64,000 bases of DNA from positions 1-64,000 of the forward strand of contig NZ_CP021978.1 in assembly GCF_004803895.1 (NCBI RefSeq), given 5' to 3'. This document shows, one piece after another, positions 28,501 through 40,237 of this stretch (within the stretch, counting starts at the first letter, position 1; each line of letters starts with the position of its first letter). The notes beneath the pieces are model-generated. The model was not told the DNA's origin. It ran no database searches and worked only from the letters and a program-made list of their open reading frames with translations. Origin of the DNA: Streptomyces hawaiiensis. GTDB lineage: Bacteria > Actinomycetota > Actinomycetes > Streptomycetales > Streptomycetaceae. The position numbers were made by a program, and so were the translations under genes.

Positions 28501-29336
28501 ACGGTCTCCAGGCCGAGCAGGTTGTGGGTGATCTCCGTGTCCAGCAGGCAGCGGTCGCCGCCGCCGCGCAGTGCGATGTCCTGCGTCAGCAGGGCGGCGT
28601 CCAGAGGGAGAGCGGTGCCCTCAGCGGCGAGCCAGGCCAGCCAGCGGGTGATGCGCGCCGCGCTCAGGAAGTCGCGTCGCAGGACCGCCCGGGTAGCGCC
28701 GCGCGCCAGGGCCAGGACGTGGGAGCGCGCGGCGTCGTGCACGGGCCCGTCGAGGCCGGGCAGGGCCAGTGATGCCAGCAGTCCCATCCGCCACGACCAG
28801 GGCACCCACCCCTCGCCGCTGCCCCCGCCCGGGAAATCCCCGGTGGTCCGGGCCGCACGATGGCGGGGCGCGGCGCCCCCGCACGGGGGCGGACCTTGGG
28901 GCACTGGTGCCGGAGCACCGCCCAAGGCGGGATCGAGACGTTCCAGAGCGGTGACCAGTCCCCAATCGGTCCAGGCCCTGATCCACGGCGCCTCGCGTCC
29001 CTGCGGAGGTGCGGAGGGCGGCCGCGGTGCCGGCGGCAGCGCCTGGAGACTCATGCGGACGGCGTCCGACTCCTCCAGTGGAAGGAGCTGGCCGGTCAGC
29101 AGACAGGGAGCCAGAACGTCGGCGCCCAGGATGCGTACGGCGGCCACCCCGGCCGACCGGCCGGGCGCCCGCGTCGTCCCACCGACGACCCCGGTGGTGG
29201 GCGGCTCACCTTCCGCCGCCCGGAGATGAGCCGCCACCACAGCTGTGTTCCCGGCGCCCCTCAGGGCACCGAGAACACAGCCCGCCAAAGACTCGGCGGA
29301 AGCGCTGTAAGCAGCGTGCGAGAGCCCGCTGCTCAC
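28497..29336 (-). CDS. Unknown Ala-rich helical protein, second gene of the peptide operon
   Basis: The product has 279 residues beginning MSSGLSHAAYSASAESLAGC. Pro- and Ala-rich linkers sit in the middle (about 115-165). The C-terminal third is helical (FLSAARITRWLAWLAAEGTA, LLTQDIALRGGGD) and ends LDTEITHNLLGLETV, a Thr-His helix similar in style to the YAVTHTVFHL helix of the next protein, so the two may be distantly related. No catalytic motif is recognised. It starts in a GTGA overlap with the small peptide gene and ends in an ATGA overlap with the next gene. Confidence 0.7.
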   Translation of the reverse strand: MSSGLSHAAYSASAESLAGCVLGALRGAGNTAVVAAHLRAAEGEPPTTGVVGGTTRAPGRSAGVAAVRILGADVLAPCLLTGQLLPLEESDAVRMSLQALPPAPRPPSAPPQGREAPWIRAWTDWGLVTALERLDPALGGAPAPVPQGPPPCGGAAPRHRAARTTGDFPGGGSGEGWVPWSWRMGLLASLALPGLDGPVHDAARSHVLALARGATRAVLRRDFLSAARITRWLAWLAAEGTALPLDAALLTQDIALRGGGDRCLLDTEITHNLLGLETV

Positions 29337-29512
29337 TGGCAGCGGGGCTTCCTCGGCTCCTTCGGCTCCTTCGGCGAAAGGAGCGCGATGCCAATCGCTT
29401 GCGGACAGTAGGCCGGAGCAGCGCTCACCGGCGCCTCGGGACAGGCCGTCAGCTCCTCGATCAGACCGGCTTCCAGGACCAGGCTGTCCTGCCTCAGCGA
29501 TTCACGCAGCAT
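29333..29512 (-). CDS. 59-residue peptide, candidate ribosomal peptide precursor
   Basis: ATG 29512 is preceded by GAGGAGTCACC, a near-ideal ribosome binding site. The product starts MLRESLRQDSLVLEAGLIEE (leader-like, acidic amphipathic), continues LTACPEAPVSAAPAYCPQAI with two Cys-Pro pairs 12 residues apart, and ends in a Lys/Pro-rich tail (SPKEPKEPRKPRCQ) with a third Cys. It heads an operon of four genes joined by stop-start overlaps. This is the layout of a modified-peptide pathway, but no known modifying enzyme is present, so the role is inferred. Confidence 0.65.
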   Translation of the reverse strand: MLRESLRQDSLVLEAGLIEELTACPEAPVSAAPAYCPQAIGIALLSPKEPKEPRKPRCQ

Positions 29513-29823
29513 GGTGACTCCTCGATGGGTAGGGGGCGAGATCACGCAGGGGGCACTCACCCCACTCCGGAAAACTACAAAAGGAACATAGCGCCGCAAA
29601 ACGTCCCCCGCTGGTCGGGAGCGTGCCCACCGGGGCAGCTTTGCGGCGCGCTCGGTGTGGGCGGCGGGAACGTCACGCTCCACTGGTCAGAGCAATGCCG
29701 TTGATTTAGGGCATCGGTGCAGGTGGAGCGCATACTGATGGCGGTTTTGGGTGAATAGACCCTTCGGATGCGTGGGGAGATTCGCCCCAATTTGATGATG
29801 CGCCAGATGTTCTCGGGACATGG

Positions 29824-29888
29824 CAACGGGGCTCCCGGTAGGACAGAAGATCGACCAAGATCCGACTGTCTGCAAGGGAGCCCCGTTG
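29824..29888. repeat. 13-bp inverted repeat at the left end of an IS4-family remnant
   Basis: CAACGGGGCTCCC (29824-29836) is repeated in inverse orientation as GGGAGCCCCGTTG (29876-29888), which also contains the TTG start of the IS4 transposase. Such structures near the start can reduce expression from external promoters. Confidence 0.55.
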
Positions 29889-30390
29889 GGCGCTCAGTCT
29901 GCCATCGCTGCTGCCTCGATCGTCATCTCAACGACCCGTCCAGTGTCCCCGCGAAGCCCCCGAAGGCGGTTGGAGCCGCAGTTCGGCGACCGGATCCGGC
30001 TCTGCGTACTCACCGAAGAGATCACCCCTGAAGTGGTCGACGAGGTACTGGAGTTGACGGGGAGTGCCGAGCGCCGCCGCAGGCTTCTGCCGGCCCGCGC
30101 GGTGGTCTACTGCGTCCTGGCTCTGTGCTTGTTCAGCAGTTCCGACAGTGCCGGGCCGCCGGGATACCGGGTGGTCCTGCGCCCTGACCGAGAAACTGCG
30201 GCTCCTGCCGGGCGGGATCGTCCAGCGCCTGCCCACCAGTTCGGCCCTCACCAGAGCCGCCAGCGTCTGAGAGACAAGCCGTTTCAGGCGCTCTTCGAAC
30301 GCCGGTGCGACGCCCAGGCGACACCCACGACCCCGGGAGCGTTCGCCTTCGGCCTGCGGCTGGTCGCCTGGGACGGCACCGCCGTCATCC
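29886..30390 (+). pseudogene. IS4-family transposase, N-terminal fragment with frameshifts
   Basis: From TTG 29886 the sequence reads AQSAIAAASIVISTTRP and FGDRIRLCVLTEEITPEVVD, the N-terminal domain of actinobacterial IS4 transposases. Frameshifts near 30180 and 30270 are needed to follow ALTEKLRLLPGGIVQRLPTS and then RDKPFQALFERRC. Similarity stops at LRLVAWDGT near 30370, before the DDE core. Confidence 0.7.
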
Positions 30391-30719
30391 AGGGCCTCCA
30401 ACGCAGCGGCCGCCGACACGCGAACGGAACGGGGCAGGCCGTCATAGGCGGAGAGCCGGTACGCGACGGTACGACGGGCCTCCTGCTCCTCATCGCTCAC
30501 CCCATCAGAGATAAGTGGGAAGACCGCAGCCTCGTACATCGCGATGCTCAACAGGACCGCGTCGGCGATCCCTTCCGCATAGCCGTCGCCCCTGGCCGCC
30601 CCGCCGGAAGTCACCGCGGGCCGGGGACGGACAAGCATTCCGAATCCCGCGCCCACGCCAGCGGCACCCGCGCCCACCACGGCATCCGCCCAGTCGGCCA
30701 CGACCAGCAGTATGCCCAC
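30370..30719 (-). pseudogene. Unknown small protein, 3' end replaced by the IS4 remnant
   Basis: GTG 30719 gives VGILLVVADWADAVVGAGAA, a Gly/Ala-rich helix, then DGYAEGIADAVLLSIAMYEA and DEEQEARRTVAYRLSAYDGL. The protein-like character fades at LEALDDG, where the IS4 fragment on the other strand ends, so the gene is probably truncated. It is divergent from the ligase fragment. No family is recognised. Confidence 0.4.
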
Positions 30720-30829
30720 GCCCTTGGGTGTTGTGGCCCGGGCCCTCGTCGCGAGTGGAGTTGTGCCTCGCTGGCCGGGCGATGCGCAGCCACTCGGGTG
30801 GCGGACATGGCGGGTGGAAGGGATGGGAG

Positions 30830-31168
30830 GTGCCATGGACGCTGCCAGAGCCGATGCTGACCACCCCCGTGCCCGTACCCGATCTGCGGCCGGGCAGTGC
30901 TGCGGAGCCGAAGTGGGACGGCTTTCGGGCTCTCGTCTCCGTCGACGCCGGGCGGGTGGTGCTGCGCTCCAGGCGCGGCACAGAAATGGGGTCGTCGTTT
31001 CCGGAGGTCGCGGCCGGGGCCGTGCAACTGCCGGACGCGACCGCGCTGGACGGCGAGCTGGTCGTATGGGACACCGCGGGCCGCCTCGCGTTCGAGCGGC
31101 TGCAAAACCGGCTTGCCCGGCGTGGCGCCGGGGCGGCCCGGGAGGCGCAGGAGTGGCCGGCCCACTTC
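30830..31168 (+). pseudogene. ATP-dependent DNA ligase, N-terminal half
   Basis: From GTG 30830 (PWTLPEPMLTTPVPVPDL) the product has the nucleotidyl-transferase motif I EPKWDGFRA, whose Lys would carry AMP, then LRSRRGTEMGSSFPEV, LDGELVVWD (motif III region) and FERLQNRLARRG. It ends at EWPAHFV. The next conserved segment, AFDLLRLSGTD, is found 10.6 kb away at 41815, so the gene is split. It seals DNA nicks in intact form, often together with end-joining proteins. Confidence 0.8.
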
Positions 31169-31439
31169 GTCTTCTCTGTCAAGTCCTACATGTTGAAGGA
31201 CTACGGATCGCCTCGGCTCTTTGACCTACGCAAGCAGTCCGGCTACAGCCGTATCGGACCGTCCTTGGGGCACCGTGAGCACGGAGGCCCGCCTGACGCG
31301 TGGGCCGGGACCCGGTGATGGCTTCGGCGGCTGAGTTCTCGACTCGGCTCAGTGCCAGGTAGATCGCGCAGAGCCCATTTCGCAGGTGGGTTCCGGTACG
31401 TATTCGAACCCTGCGGTATGCCCCGCGGGCCGTCGTTCT

Positions 31440-31740
31440 TCAGCTCAACTTGGCAGGTGTTGAATGGCGTTGGTCGTCATCACCACGGGAGGTGACGTAG
31501 CGGACCAGAGCTGGCTGCAGGACCGCGAGCAGCAGGCATGCGAGTGCCATGGCACTCCAGAGCCCGGCGGGCCCGGCATGCTCGAGCAGTTGCGTCCACA
31601 GGAGAGGTGTTGCGATCCCTGCGATACCCCAACTGGTGCCGTACACGGCCAGGTAGCGGCCCTTTGCGCTCGCGGGGGCCAGCCTTTCGACCACCGCGTA
31701 CACGCGGTCAACCAGGAGAAGGTATTCCTGTGCAACGAGG
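31440..31740 (-). pseudogene. C-terminal fragment of an MFS transporter
   Basis: The frame reads YAVVERLAPASAKGRYLAVY, GIAGIATPLLWTQLLEHA and a last membrane helix (LWSAMALACLLLAVLQPALV). The first ten or so helices are missing; a TetR gene begins immediately to the right. Confidence 0.7.
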
Positions 31741-31755
31741 CTGGCCGTGCCCTTG

Positions 31756-32379
31756 TCAGTGGTGGCGCGGGCGAGGCAGCAAGGCGAACGCGCTCTCCGC
31801 GATCGAGGTCAGGCGGGCGGGACTGTGGCCGTATGCGCCTACGACATCGGTCCCGCGGATGATGGTCAGCAGAAGGTAGGCAAGGTCGTCTGGATTCGCG
31901 TCGGGGTCAATGTCGCCGTTGCGCTGCGCCGCTCGCACGCAGTCGGCCACCGCTGTCGCGAGCACGGAGAAGCAGTCGTTGGCCAGGCGTTTCACCTCGG
32001 GGTCGGAGGCGCCGATCTCCAGGGCCATCTTGGCGGCGAAGCAGGCCGCCGCCGCCCGGTCAGGGGCGGGGGGTACGTCGGCGGCGAGTGGCACCCCGTG
32101 GACGGCGCGGAGCAAGTAGGCGTGCAGTCGTTCCAGGGCGCCCTCGTCCGGTCCGGCGAGCGCTTTCGGCGCGAACTGCCCCAGCCGGGCGAAGTAGCCG
32201 GCCATCGCCTGCAGCAGCACGCCGTGCTTGCCGTCGAACGCGGCATAGAGGCTGCCGCGGCCCAGGCCGGTGGCGGCGCTGATGTCGTCGACGCTCGTGC
32301 CGTTGTAGCCCGAGGTGCGGAACTGCCGCTCGGCGGCATGGAGGACGTGGTCGGGGTCGAAGCTTCGTGGTCTCGCCAT
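31756..32379 (-). CDS. TetR-family repressor
   Basis: The product has 207 residues, start MARPRSFDPDHVLHAAERQF. The HTH is at about 25-50 (GTSVDDISAATGLGRGSLYA) and the ligand domain is like that of QacR/AcrR relatives (AACFAAKMALEIGASDPEV). It is divergent from the exporter/oxidoreductase genes, and the direct repeats in the intervening promoter are good candidates for its binding sites. Confidence 0.9.
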   Translation of the reverse strand: MARPRSFDPDHVLHAAERQFRTSGYNGTSVDDISAATGLGRGSLYAAFDGKHGVLLQAMAGYFARLGQFAPKALAGPDEGALERLHAYLLRAVHGVPLAADVPPAPDRAAAACFAAKMALEIGASDPEVKRLANDCFSVLATAVADCVRAAQRNGDIDPDANPDDLAYLLLTIIRGTDVVGAYGHSPARLTSIAESAFALLPRPRHH

Positions 32380-32408
32380 ACACCGAAGGTAAAGCCGCCC
32401 CGCCCTTG

Positions 32409-32438
32409 TTGACAACTCAGTACAGAACCGCCTAGGTT
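32409..32438 (+). promoter_or_regulatory. Near-consensus promoter overlapped by a direct repeat
   Basis: TTGACA (32409-32414), 18-bp spacer, TAGGTT (32433-32438). A 13-bp direct repeat, CAGTACAGAACCG at 32418-32430 and CAGTACACAACCG at 32449-32461, is spaced by 31 bp (about three helical turns) and lies over and just past the promoter, suggesting repression by the divergent TetR. Confidence 0.6.
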
Positions 32439-32515
32439 TCTGACTGTTCAGTACACAACCGTCCTGGGCTCACCGGGCAGGGTGCGTGCACGCCTGGCGC
32501 GATGGAGAGCAACTC

Positions 32516-32763
32516 ATGCCTTTGCACTCCTCCGCGCCGCCCGGCATTGCGATGCCTTCCAGGCCGACAAGGCCCGGTCTGATCCTCGCGGTCCTGGCGA
32601 CGGCGAGTTTCATCGCCGGACTGGATCCGTACATCACGAACGTCGGGCTGTCCTCGGCGCGGGGCACTTCCTGCACCTCGAACAGCCCAAGACGGTCGCC
32701 GACCACATCCTGGGCTTCCTGAACAGCTGCCCCCCTCCAACCACCCAGAACTCGAAGGGTTGA
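32516..32763 (+). pseudogene. MFS N-terminus joined to an alpha/beta-hydrolase tail
   Basis: ATG 32516 gives MPLHSSAPPGIAMPSRPTRP and a first MFS helix (LILAVLATASFIAGLDPYIT, NVGL). Then the frame is lost and a different frame reads GHFLHLEQPKTVADHILGFL, the His-containing C-terminus of an alpha/beta hydrolase, ending at 32763. A deletion fused two unrelated genes. Confidence 0.65.
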
Positions 32764-32770
32764 CCGAACC

Positions 32771-33814
32771 ATGACTGACAAGGAAAGGCAGGAGGCCATG
32801 GCTGTGACGACTCCTCCGTACGCGAGCGATGCACTGGCCGAGGGGACCGTCGACGCGGTGGTGATCGGCGGGGGCGCCGCGGGGCTGAACGGTGCACTGA
32901 TCCTCGCCCGCTCCCGCCGCTCGGTCGTCGTGATCGACAGCGGCTCCCCGCGCAACGCGCCCGCGGAGGCCGTGCACGGCCTCATCGCCCTGGACGGCAC
33001 CCCGCCGTCCGAGATCCTTCGACGGGGCCGGGAGCAGGTGCGCCAGTACGGCGGACGCGTCGTGTTCGGCGAGGCGGTCTCGGCCGAGTCCGCCGCCCCG
33101 TCGGCGGACGGGGACCTTCGGTTCACCGTCACCCTGGCCGACGGCCGCCGCATCACCGCCCGCCGCATCCTGGTGGCCACCGGCCTCACGGATGTGCTGC
33201 CACAGGTGCCCGGGCTCGCCGAGCACTGGGGGCACAGTGTGGTGCACTGCCCGTACTGCCACGGCTGGGAGGTGCGCGATGAGCCCATCGGCATCCCCGC
33301 CACCGGCGCGGCCTCCATCGGCCACGCGTTGTTGTTCCGTCAGCTGACCGAGGACCTGACCTACTTCACCCACGGCACTGACCTGGACGAGGACAGCCGC
33401 GCCCGCTTCGCCGCCCGCGGCATCCGCGTCATCGACACCCCGGTCACCGAGGTCGTCAACGACGAGGACGGTGCCCTCGCCGGGGTGCGCCTGGCCGACG
33501 GGCAGGTCGTGGCCCGCCGCGTCGTCGCGGTCGCCGCGCCTATGCAGGCCCGCACCCAGGGTCTGGAAGGTCTGGGCCTGCCGGTGCGGGACCTGCCGAC
33601 GGGCCGCGGTTTCGCCTCCGGCACGGCCGGCACCACCGAGGTGCCAGGTGTGTGGGTGGCCGGCAACGCCACCGATCTGGTCGCCCAGGTCGGGGCCTCC
33701 GCAGCGGCCGGCGCACTGGCCGGCGCCGACATCAACAGGATGCTGGCCATCGCGGACACCGACGCGGCCCTCCAGGGGATCGCCGGGGGAAGCCCACAAG
33801 GGGCCACAGGATGA
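32771..33814 (+). CDS. Thioredoxin-reductase-like FAD/NAD(P)H oxidoreductase
   Basis: The product has 347 residues. An FAD-binding Rossmann motif (VVIGGGAAGLNGALILARS), a CPYC active pair in HCPYCHGWEVRDEP, and a C-terminal FAD motif (VPGVWVAGNATDLVAQVGAS) are present. The middle NADPH domain is short and its GxGxxG is weak (GIPATGAASIGHAL), so it may use another donor. ATG 32798 (MAVTTPPYASD) has AGGAGG upstream and is an alternative start. It lies between the TetR and an MFS exporter and may protect against a redox-active compound exported by it. Confidence 0.85.
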   Translation: MTDKERQEAMAVTTPPYASDALAEGTVDAVVIGGGAAGLNGALILARSRRSVVVIDSGSPRNAPAEAVHGLIALDGTPPSEILRRGREQVRQYGGRVVFGEAVSAESAAPSADGDLRFTVTLADGRRITARRILVATGLTDVLPQVPGLAEHWGHSVVHCPYCHGWEVRDEPIGIPATGAASIGHALLFRQLTEDLTYFTHGTDLDEDSRARFAARGIRVIDTPVTEVVNDEDGALAGVRLADGQVVARRVVAVAAPMQARTQGLEGLGLPVRDLPTGRGFASGTAGTTEVPGVWVAGNATDLVAQVGASAAAGALAGADINRMLAIADTDAALQGIAGGSPQGATG

Positions 33815-33908
33815 TCTTGAAGCCCGTAGATCTCAGCCCGTCGCCCGCTCGCTTCACGGGCAATTAAGTGATTCCGCTCGTCCGCCCCGTCCCTCTCAGG
33901 AGCTACTG

Positions 33909-35540
33909 ATGCCCTTCCTTGCGAACACCCCCCTGGAGAAGATGACCGGGCCGTACGCGCGGCGCTGGTGGGCGCTGCTCGTGCTGTGCCTGAGCCTGCT
34001 GATCACGGTGATGGCGAACACGTCGCTGATCGTCGCCGCCCCCGACATGACCACCGACCTGGGCCTGAGCAGCAGTGATCTGCAGTGGGTCGTCGACTCC
34101 TACACCGTTCCGTACGCGGCGCTGATGCTGGTGCTGGGCGCGATCGGCGACAAGTACAGCCGGCGCGGCGCGCTGGTGCTGGGTCTGCTGATCTTCGCCG
34201 GCGGTTCGGTGATGGGGAGCATGGTCGACGAGACCTCGCTGGTCATCGTGGCCCGCGCGATCATGGGTGTGGGTGCCGCGGTCGTGATGCCGGCCACGCT
34301 GTCCCTGGTGGTCGCGACCTTCCCCCGGAGCGAGCGGGCCAAGGCCATCACCGCCTGGGCCGCGACCTCCGGGGTGGCGGTAGCCGTCGGCCCGCTGGTC
34401 TCCGGCTGGCTGCTTGAGGACCACGCCTGGGGCTCGACCTTCCTGATCAACGTGCCGATCGCCGTCCTCGCCGTGTTCGGCGCGCTCGCCCTGGTACCGC
34501 CGTCCAAGGCGGAGGGCATGGGCCGGATCGACTACGTCGGTGGTCTGCTGTCGATCGTCACCGTCGGCTCCCTGATCTACGCCGCCATCGAGGGCCCACA
34601 CTCCGGCTGGGGCGCCGGCCCCGTCACCGCCGCCGTGGTCGCCGGTGTCGGTCTGGTCAACTTCGTCGCCTGGGAGCTGCGGCACCCGCACCCGATGCTG
34701 GACGTCCGAAAGTTCGCGCTGCGGCCCTTCAGCGGCTCGATGCTCGCGGTGATGTTCTTCTTCTTCGGCATGTTCGCCGTGATCTACTACGCGACGCAGT
34801 TCCTGCAGTTCGTCCTCGGCTACGGCGCCCTGGACACGGGTGTACGGCTGCTGCCGCTGGGCGGTGCGGTGTTCCTCGGGTCCGCGGTGACCGGGGTGCT
34901 CGCCCCGAAGCTGGGGGTGAGGGTGATGGCCGTGACCGGCATGGCCGTCGGCACGGCGGGCATGTTCCTGCTCACCCAGATCGACAAGGGGTCGACGTAC
35001 GGGGACTTCCTGACTCCGCTGATGATGCTGGGCCTCGCGCTCGGACTGGCCATCTCCCCGGCGACCGACACGATCATGGGCTCCTTCCCCGAGTCCGAGC
35101 TGGGCGTCGGCGGCGGTGTCAACGACACCGCGCTGGAGCTGGGCGGGGCGCTGGGCATCGCGGTGCTGGGCTCACTGCTGGGCACGGCCTACCGGGACGA
35201 GCTGACCGACCTGGTGGGCAACCGGCTCCCGGCGGAGGCGATGGAGACCGCCAAGGACTCGGTCGGCGCCGGCCTGGCCGTCGCGGAGCGGGTCGCGCAG
35301 GATCCCTCCGCCGGACCCCAGCAGGCCCAGGCCGCCGTGGACGCCGTCCACCAGGCCTTCGCCCACGGAGTCGCCCAGACCAGCCTCATCGGCGGGATTA
35401 TCATGGCCGCCGGAACACTGATCGTCCTCGCGGTCCTGCCGGGCCGGCGCGGGTTCGCGAAGCAGAGCGCCGAGCCGGGGGCCGGGACGACGGCGAGCGA
35501 GGCGGCGACTGTGCGGGAGCACACCGGGGCCACCCGCTAG
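33909..35540 (+). CDS. MFS drug exporter, DHA2 (14-helix) type
   Basis: The product has 543 residues from ATG 33909. It has MFS motif A (GAIGDKYSRRGALVLG), motif C-like AVAVGPLVSGWLLEDHAWGS and 14 hydrophobic segments, with a hydrophilic loop near 430-470. It belongs to the proton-driven quaternary-compound/antibiotic exporter group. It is downstream of the oxidoreductase and ends at a very strong hairpin. Confidence 0.9.
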   Translation: MPFLANTPLEKMTGPYARRWWALLVLCLSLLITVMANTSLIVAAPDMTTDLGLSSSDLQWVVDSYTVPYAALMLVLGAIGDKYSRRGALVLGLLIFAGGSVMGSMVDETSLVIVARAIMGVGAAVVMPATLSLVVATFPRSERAKAITAWAATSGVAVAVGPLVSGWLLEDHAWGSTFLINVPIAVLAVFGALALVPPSKAEGMGRIDYVGGLLSIVTVGSLIYAAIEGPHSGWGAGPVTAAVVAGVGLVNFVAWELRHPHPMLDVRKFALRPFSGSMLAVMFFFFGMFAVIYYATQFLQFVLGYGALDTGVRLLPLGGAVFLGSAVTGVLAPKLGVRVMAVTGMAVGTAGMFLLTQIDKGSTYGDFLTPLMMLGLALGLAISPATDTIMGSFPESELGVGGGVNDTALELGGALGIAVLGSLLGTAYRDELTDLVGNRLPAEAMETAKDSVGAGLAVAERVAQDPSAGPQQAQAAVDAVHQAFAHGVAQTSLIGGIIMAAGTLIVLAVLPGRRGFAKQSAEPGAGTTASEAATVREHTGATR

Positions 35541-35723
35541 ATCGCCGGCGGGGCGTCCACTGGATCGCCGGGGACGCGTCCGCCGGGCACCGCCTCCGCC
35601 GGATCGCCCGCCAGGCGCGCCGGGCAGGGCCCTGCGGCGCGGGACGCGCAGGGCGCGGGCGTGGTCCAGCGGTCCACGGTCCACGGCCACACGGATCCTC
35701 TGCCGGAACACCTCACCGTCCTT

Positions 35724-35770
35724 GGCCTCCGGGCCGCCCCGGGGCTCTCCTCCGGGGCGGCCCGGAGGCC
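35724..35770 (+). terminator. Very strong hairpin terminator
   Basis: Perfect 19-bp arms (35724-35742 and 35752-35770), 9-nt loop, 184 nt after the exporter. The surrounding 35541-36034 holds no convincing gene on either strand. Confidence 0.75.
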
Positions 35771-36034
35771 GAGGGCCGTGAGGTGACAGCGGCGGTCGCT
35801 GCAGACGCCGCCCTGCGCCGACAGGCGACCGCCGCTACGCCGCACTCCGCTATGCCGCACCCGCCGCTGCTCGCACCCACGCGGCGGCGTCGTGCCACCG
35901 TCCTGTAGCCCTGCTCGCGCCCCCGCTCTCTGAATCTCGCGCCCCCACGGCGCCGCTCGCGCCGGCGCCCCTCGGCCGCCGTCACCCTCAGCTGCCCAAG
36001 TCAGTACTTCGGTCGGCTGGTCTGTGCGGGTTGT

Positions 36035-38552
<2,518 letters not shown>

Positions 38553-38556
<4 letters not shown>

Positions 38557-40237
38557 GGGTCCAGGTGGCCTTTCATCAACGCCTCGACAAGGGTGCGCTC
38601 TTCGGCGGTGACCGTGGCCTGGGCACGCTGCCAAGCGGTCTCGCCCAAGCGGCGCCGCAGATCTTCCAGTCGCAGGTAGGGGTCGCGCCACTCGGCCTCC
38701 CACACCGCGTCGGGCAGCACCGGACGCAGACTTGCGATGGCCCGGTGCAGATGAGCCAGGCGCGGGTGATGGCCGGGATGGACGCGAGCGTTCGGGCAGG
38801 CGGTACACAGCAGGAACGATGCCTGGCAGCTTTCCGTGCCGGGGGTGAGCGGGCTGTGGGCGAAGTCCACGCAGTCTGCCACCGCGGTGGGTAGGTCCTC
38901 TACCCGGAGCTGGACGCTGAGGTGGGCGCGCAGCACGGTGGCGCGGGCCGCTTCCAGGGCGTCGGTGGCGCCGGCTGCGATGACGGGGGCTGCGGCCTGC
39001 CGCGCCTGTGGCTCGCGCAGCACGTACACCGCATCGTGCACGCCCTGGCTGTTTTGTCCCGGCTCCCGCCGGTGCAGCACGTTCACGGTGCGGCGCATCC
39101 GTCGCAGTGGCGAGCCGCCGAGTCCATGCGCTCGGCCCCATGACTCCACCTGATTGCCCGACAGTCCCAGGGCGAAGGGGCCAGTGCGCAGAGGGCGCCA
39201 CACCCCCCTCCTCTACCAGCCGGCGGGCCGGGGCAGTGGCCTCCAGCACCACCGTGAGCAGTCGCCCCGGTGAGTCGGCGCCCCAGTCGGTCAGGTTCCG
39301 CGTCTCCGTGTTGCGTGCGCCGCGCCGCATCTTGTGCAACTCAATGCGGTAGACGGCCCCCACCCCGGCCTGCTCGAGCGCGGAGACGATCTGGGGCACG
39401 CGCAGCTCCGAGACCGTGGAGGCGTTCCAGCCGAACTCGGCCACCAGCAGCACAGCTACCGCCGCGACCTCCTCTCGGCCCAGAAAAAGCCGCTTCCACG
39501 TCGCCTCCGCCGTCTCGGCCGCCCAGCGCCCTCGCATAGGCTCCAGACACGCGCCCCGGGCGGCTGGAAGGCCCTGGCGGGCAGAACCCGGTACGCGCCA
39601 GCGCCTCCAACGCCTCTCCCACCTGGCACTGCGCCCACCCGTCCGGGTGCGCGCCGCCGCGCCAGCCCTCCAGCAGCTGCAGATTGTGTGTGATGCGCAG
39701 ATGGGCGGCACGGACCATGCGCCGGGCCGTGTGACGGATCTGCTCGAACTCGGCCGGGGAGAAGGCTTCTTCCTTGGCCGGCAGGCGCCCCATCCGCTGC
39801 CTTATCGCCTCCCGCGCCGATGCGGGAATCTCCGGGTCACGACGCAGGAAGGCCGCGAGGGCCGCCAGCTCGTTGAGTCCCGTCGCGGTGTGCGGGCGGC
39901 TGAGCCGGTAGGCATTCCAGACCACTGGCGTCAGGCCTTCCGAGCTGGTGGGCGGAGATCCACGCTCGGCCAGGAACCCGGCGACGCGGGCCAGGATCGT
40001 CCAGCTCGTGGTGCTGGAGTGGGCCGAGTTCCACCCACCGCCGGGGGCGCACCGGGAGGCGAATACCCGCGCCCACGAACGCGCCAGCTCCGGCGCGACG
40101 GGCAGCTGGCCGAAGTCGTAGCTCCGGGTCCGGCCCGCGGCATCGCGATGCTCGACCACCATTCCCTGCGTGTCCAGCACGGTCGGCCGGCGGTGTCCTT
40201 GTTCCGGAAGCGCGGCGCGCCTCCCACGCCCGCTCAC
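38553..40237 (-). pseudogene. Second tyrosine recombinase of the trio, two frameshifts
   Basis: Start GTG 40237 overlaps the previous stop. Frame one (to about 39550) has the core-binding part (YDFGQLPVAPELARSWARVF, LNELAALAAFLRRDPEIPAS) and ends near GEALEALARTGFCPP. Frame two (about 39550-39205) has RWAAETAEATWKRLFLGREE and YRIELHKMRRGARNTETRNL. Frame three (39205-38553) has GNQVESWGRAHGLGGSPLRR and ends MKGHLDP. The second break lies in a run of six G. As written no full protein is made, so the trio may be inactive. Confidence 0.7.

Noticed and set aside
29333..29512. Assigning the 59-residue peptide to a known class (lanthipeptide, lasso, linaridin)
   Set aside because: No synthetase, cyclase or protease of those classes is nearby and no class-specific leader motif is certain.
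29928..30836. 302-residue minus-strand frame as one gene
   Set aside because: Only the part near 30390-30719 looks protein-like; the rest is antisense to the IS4 fragment.
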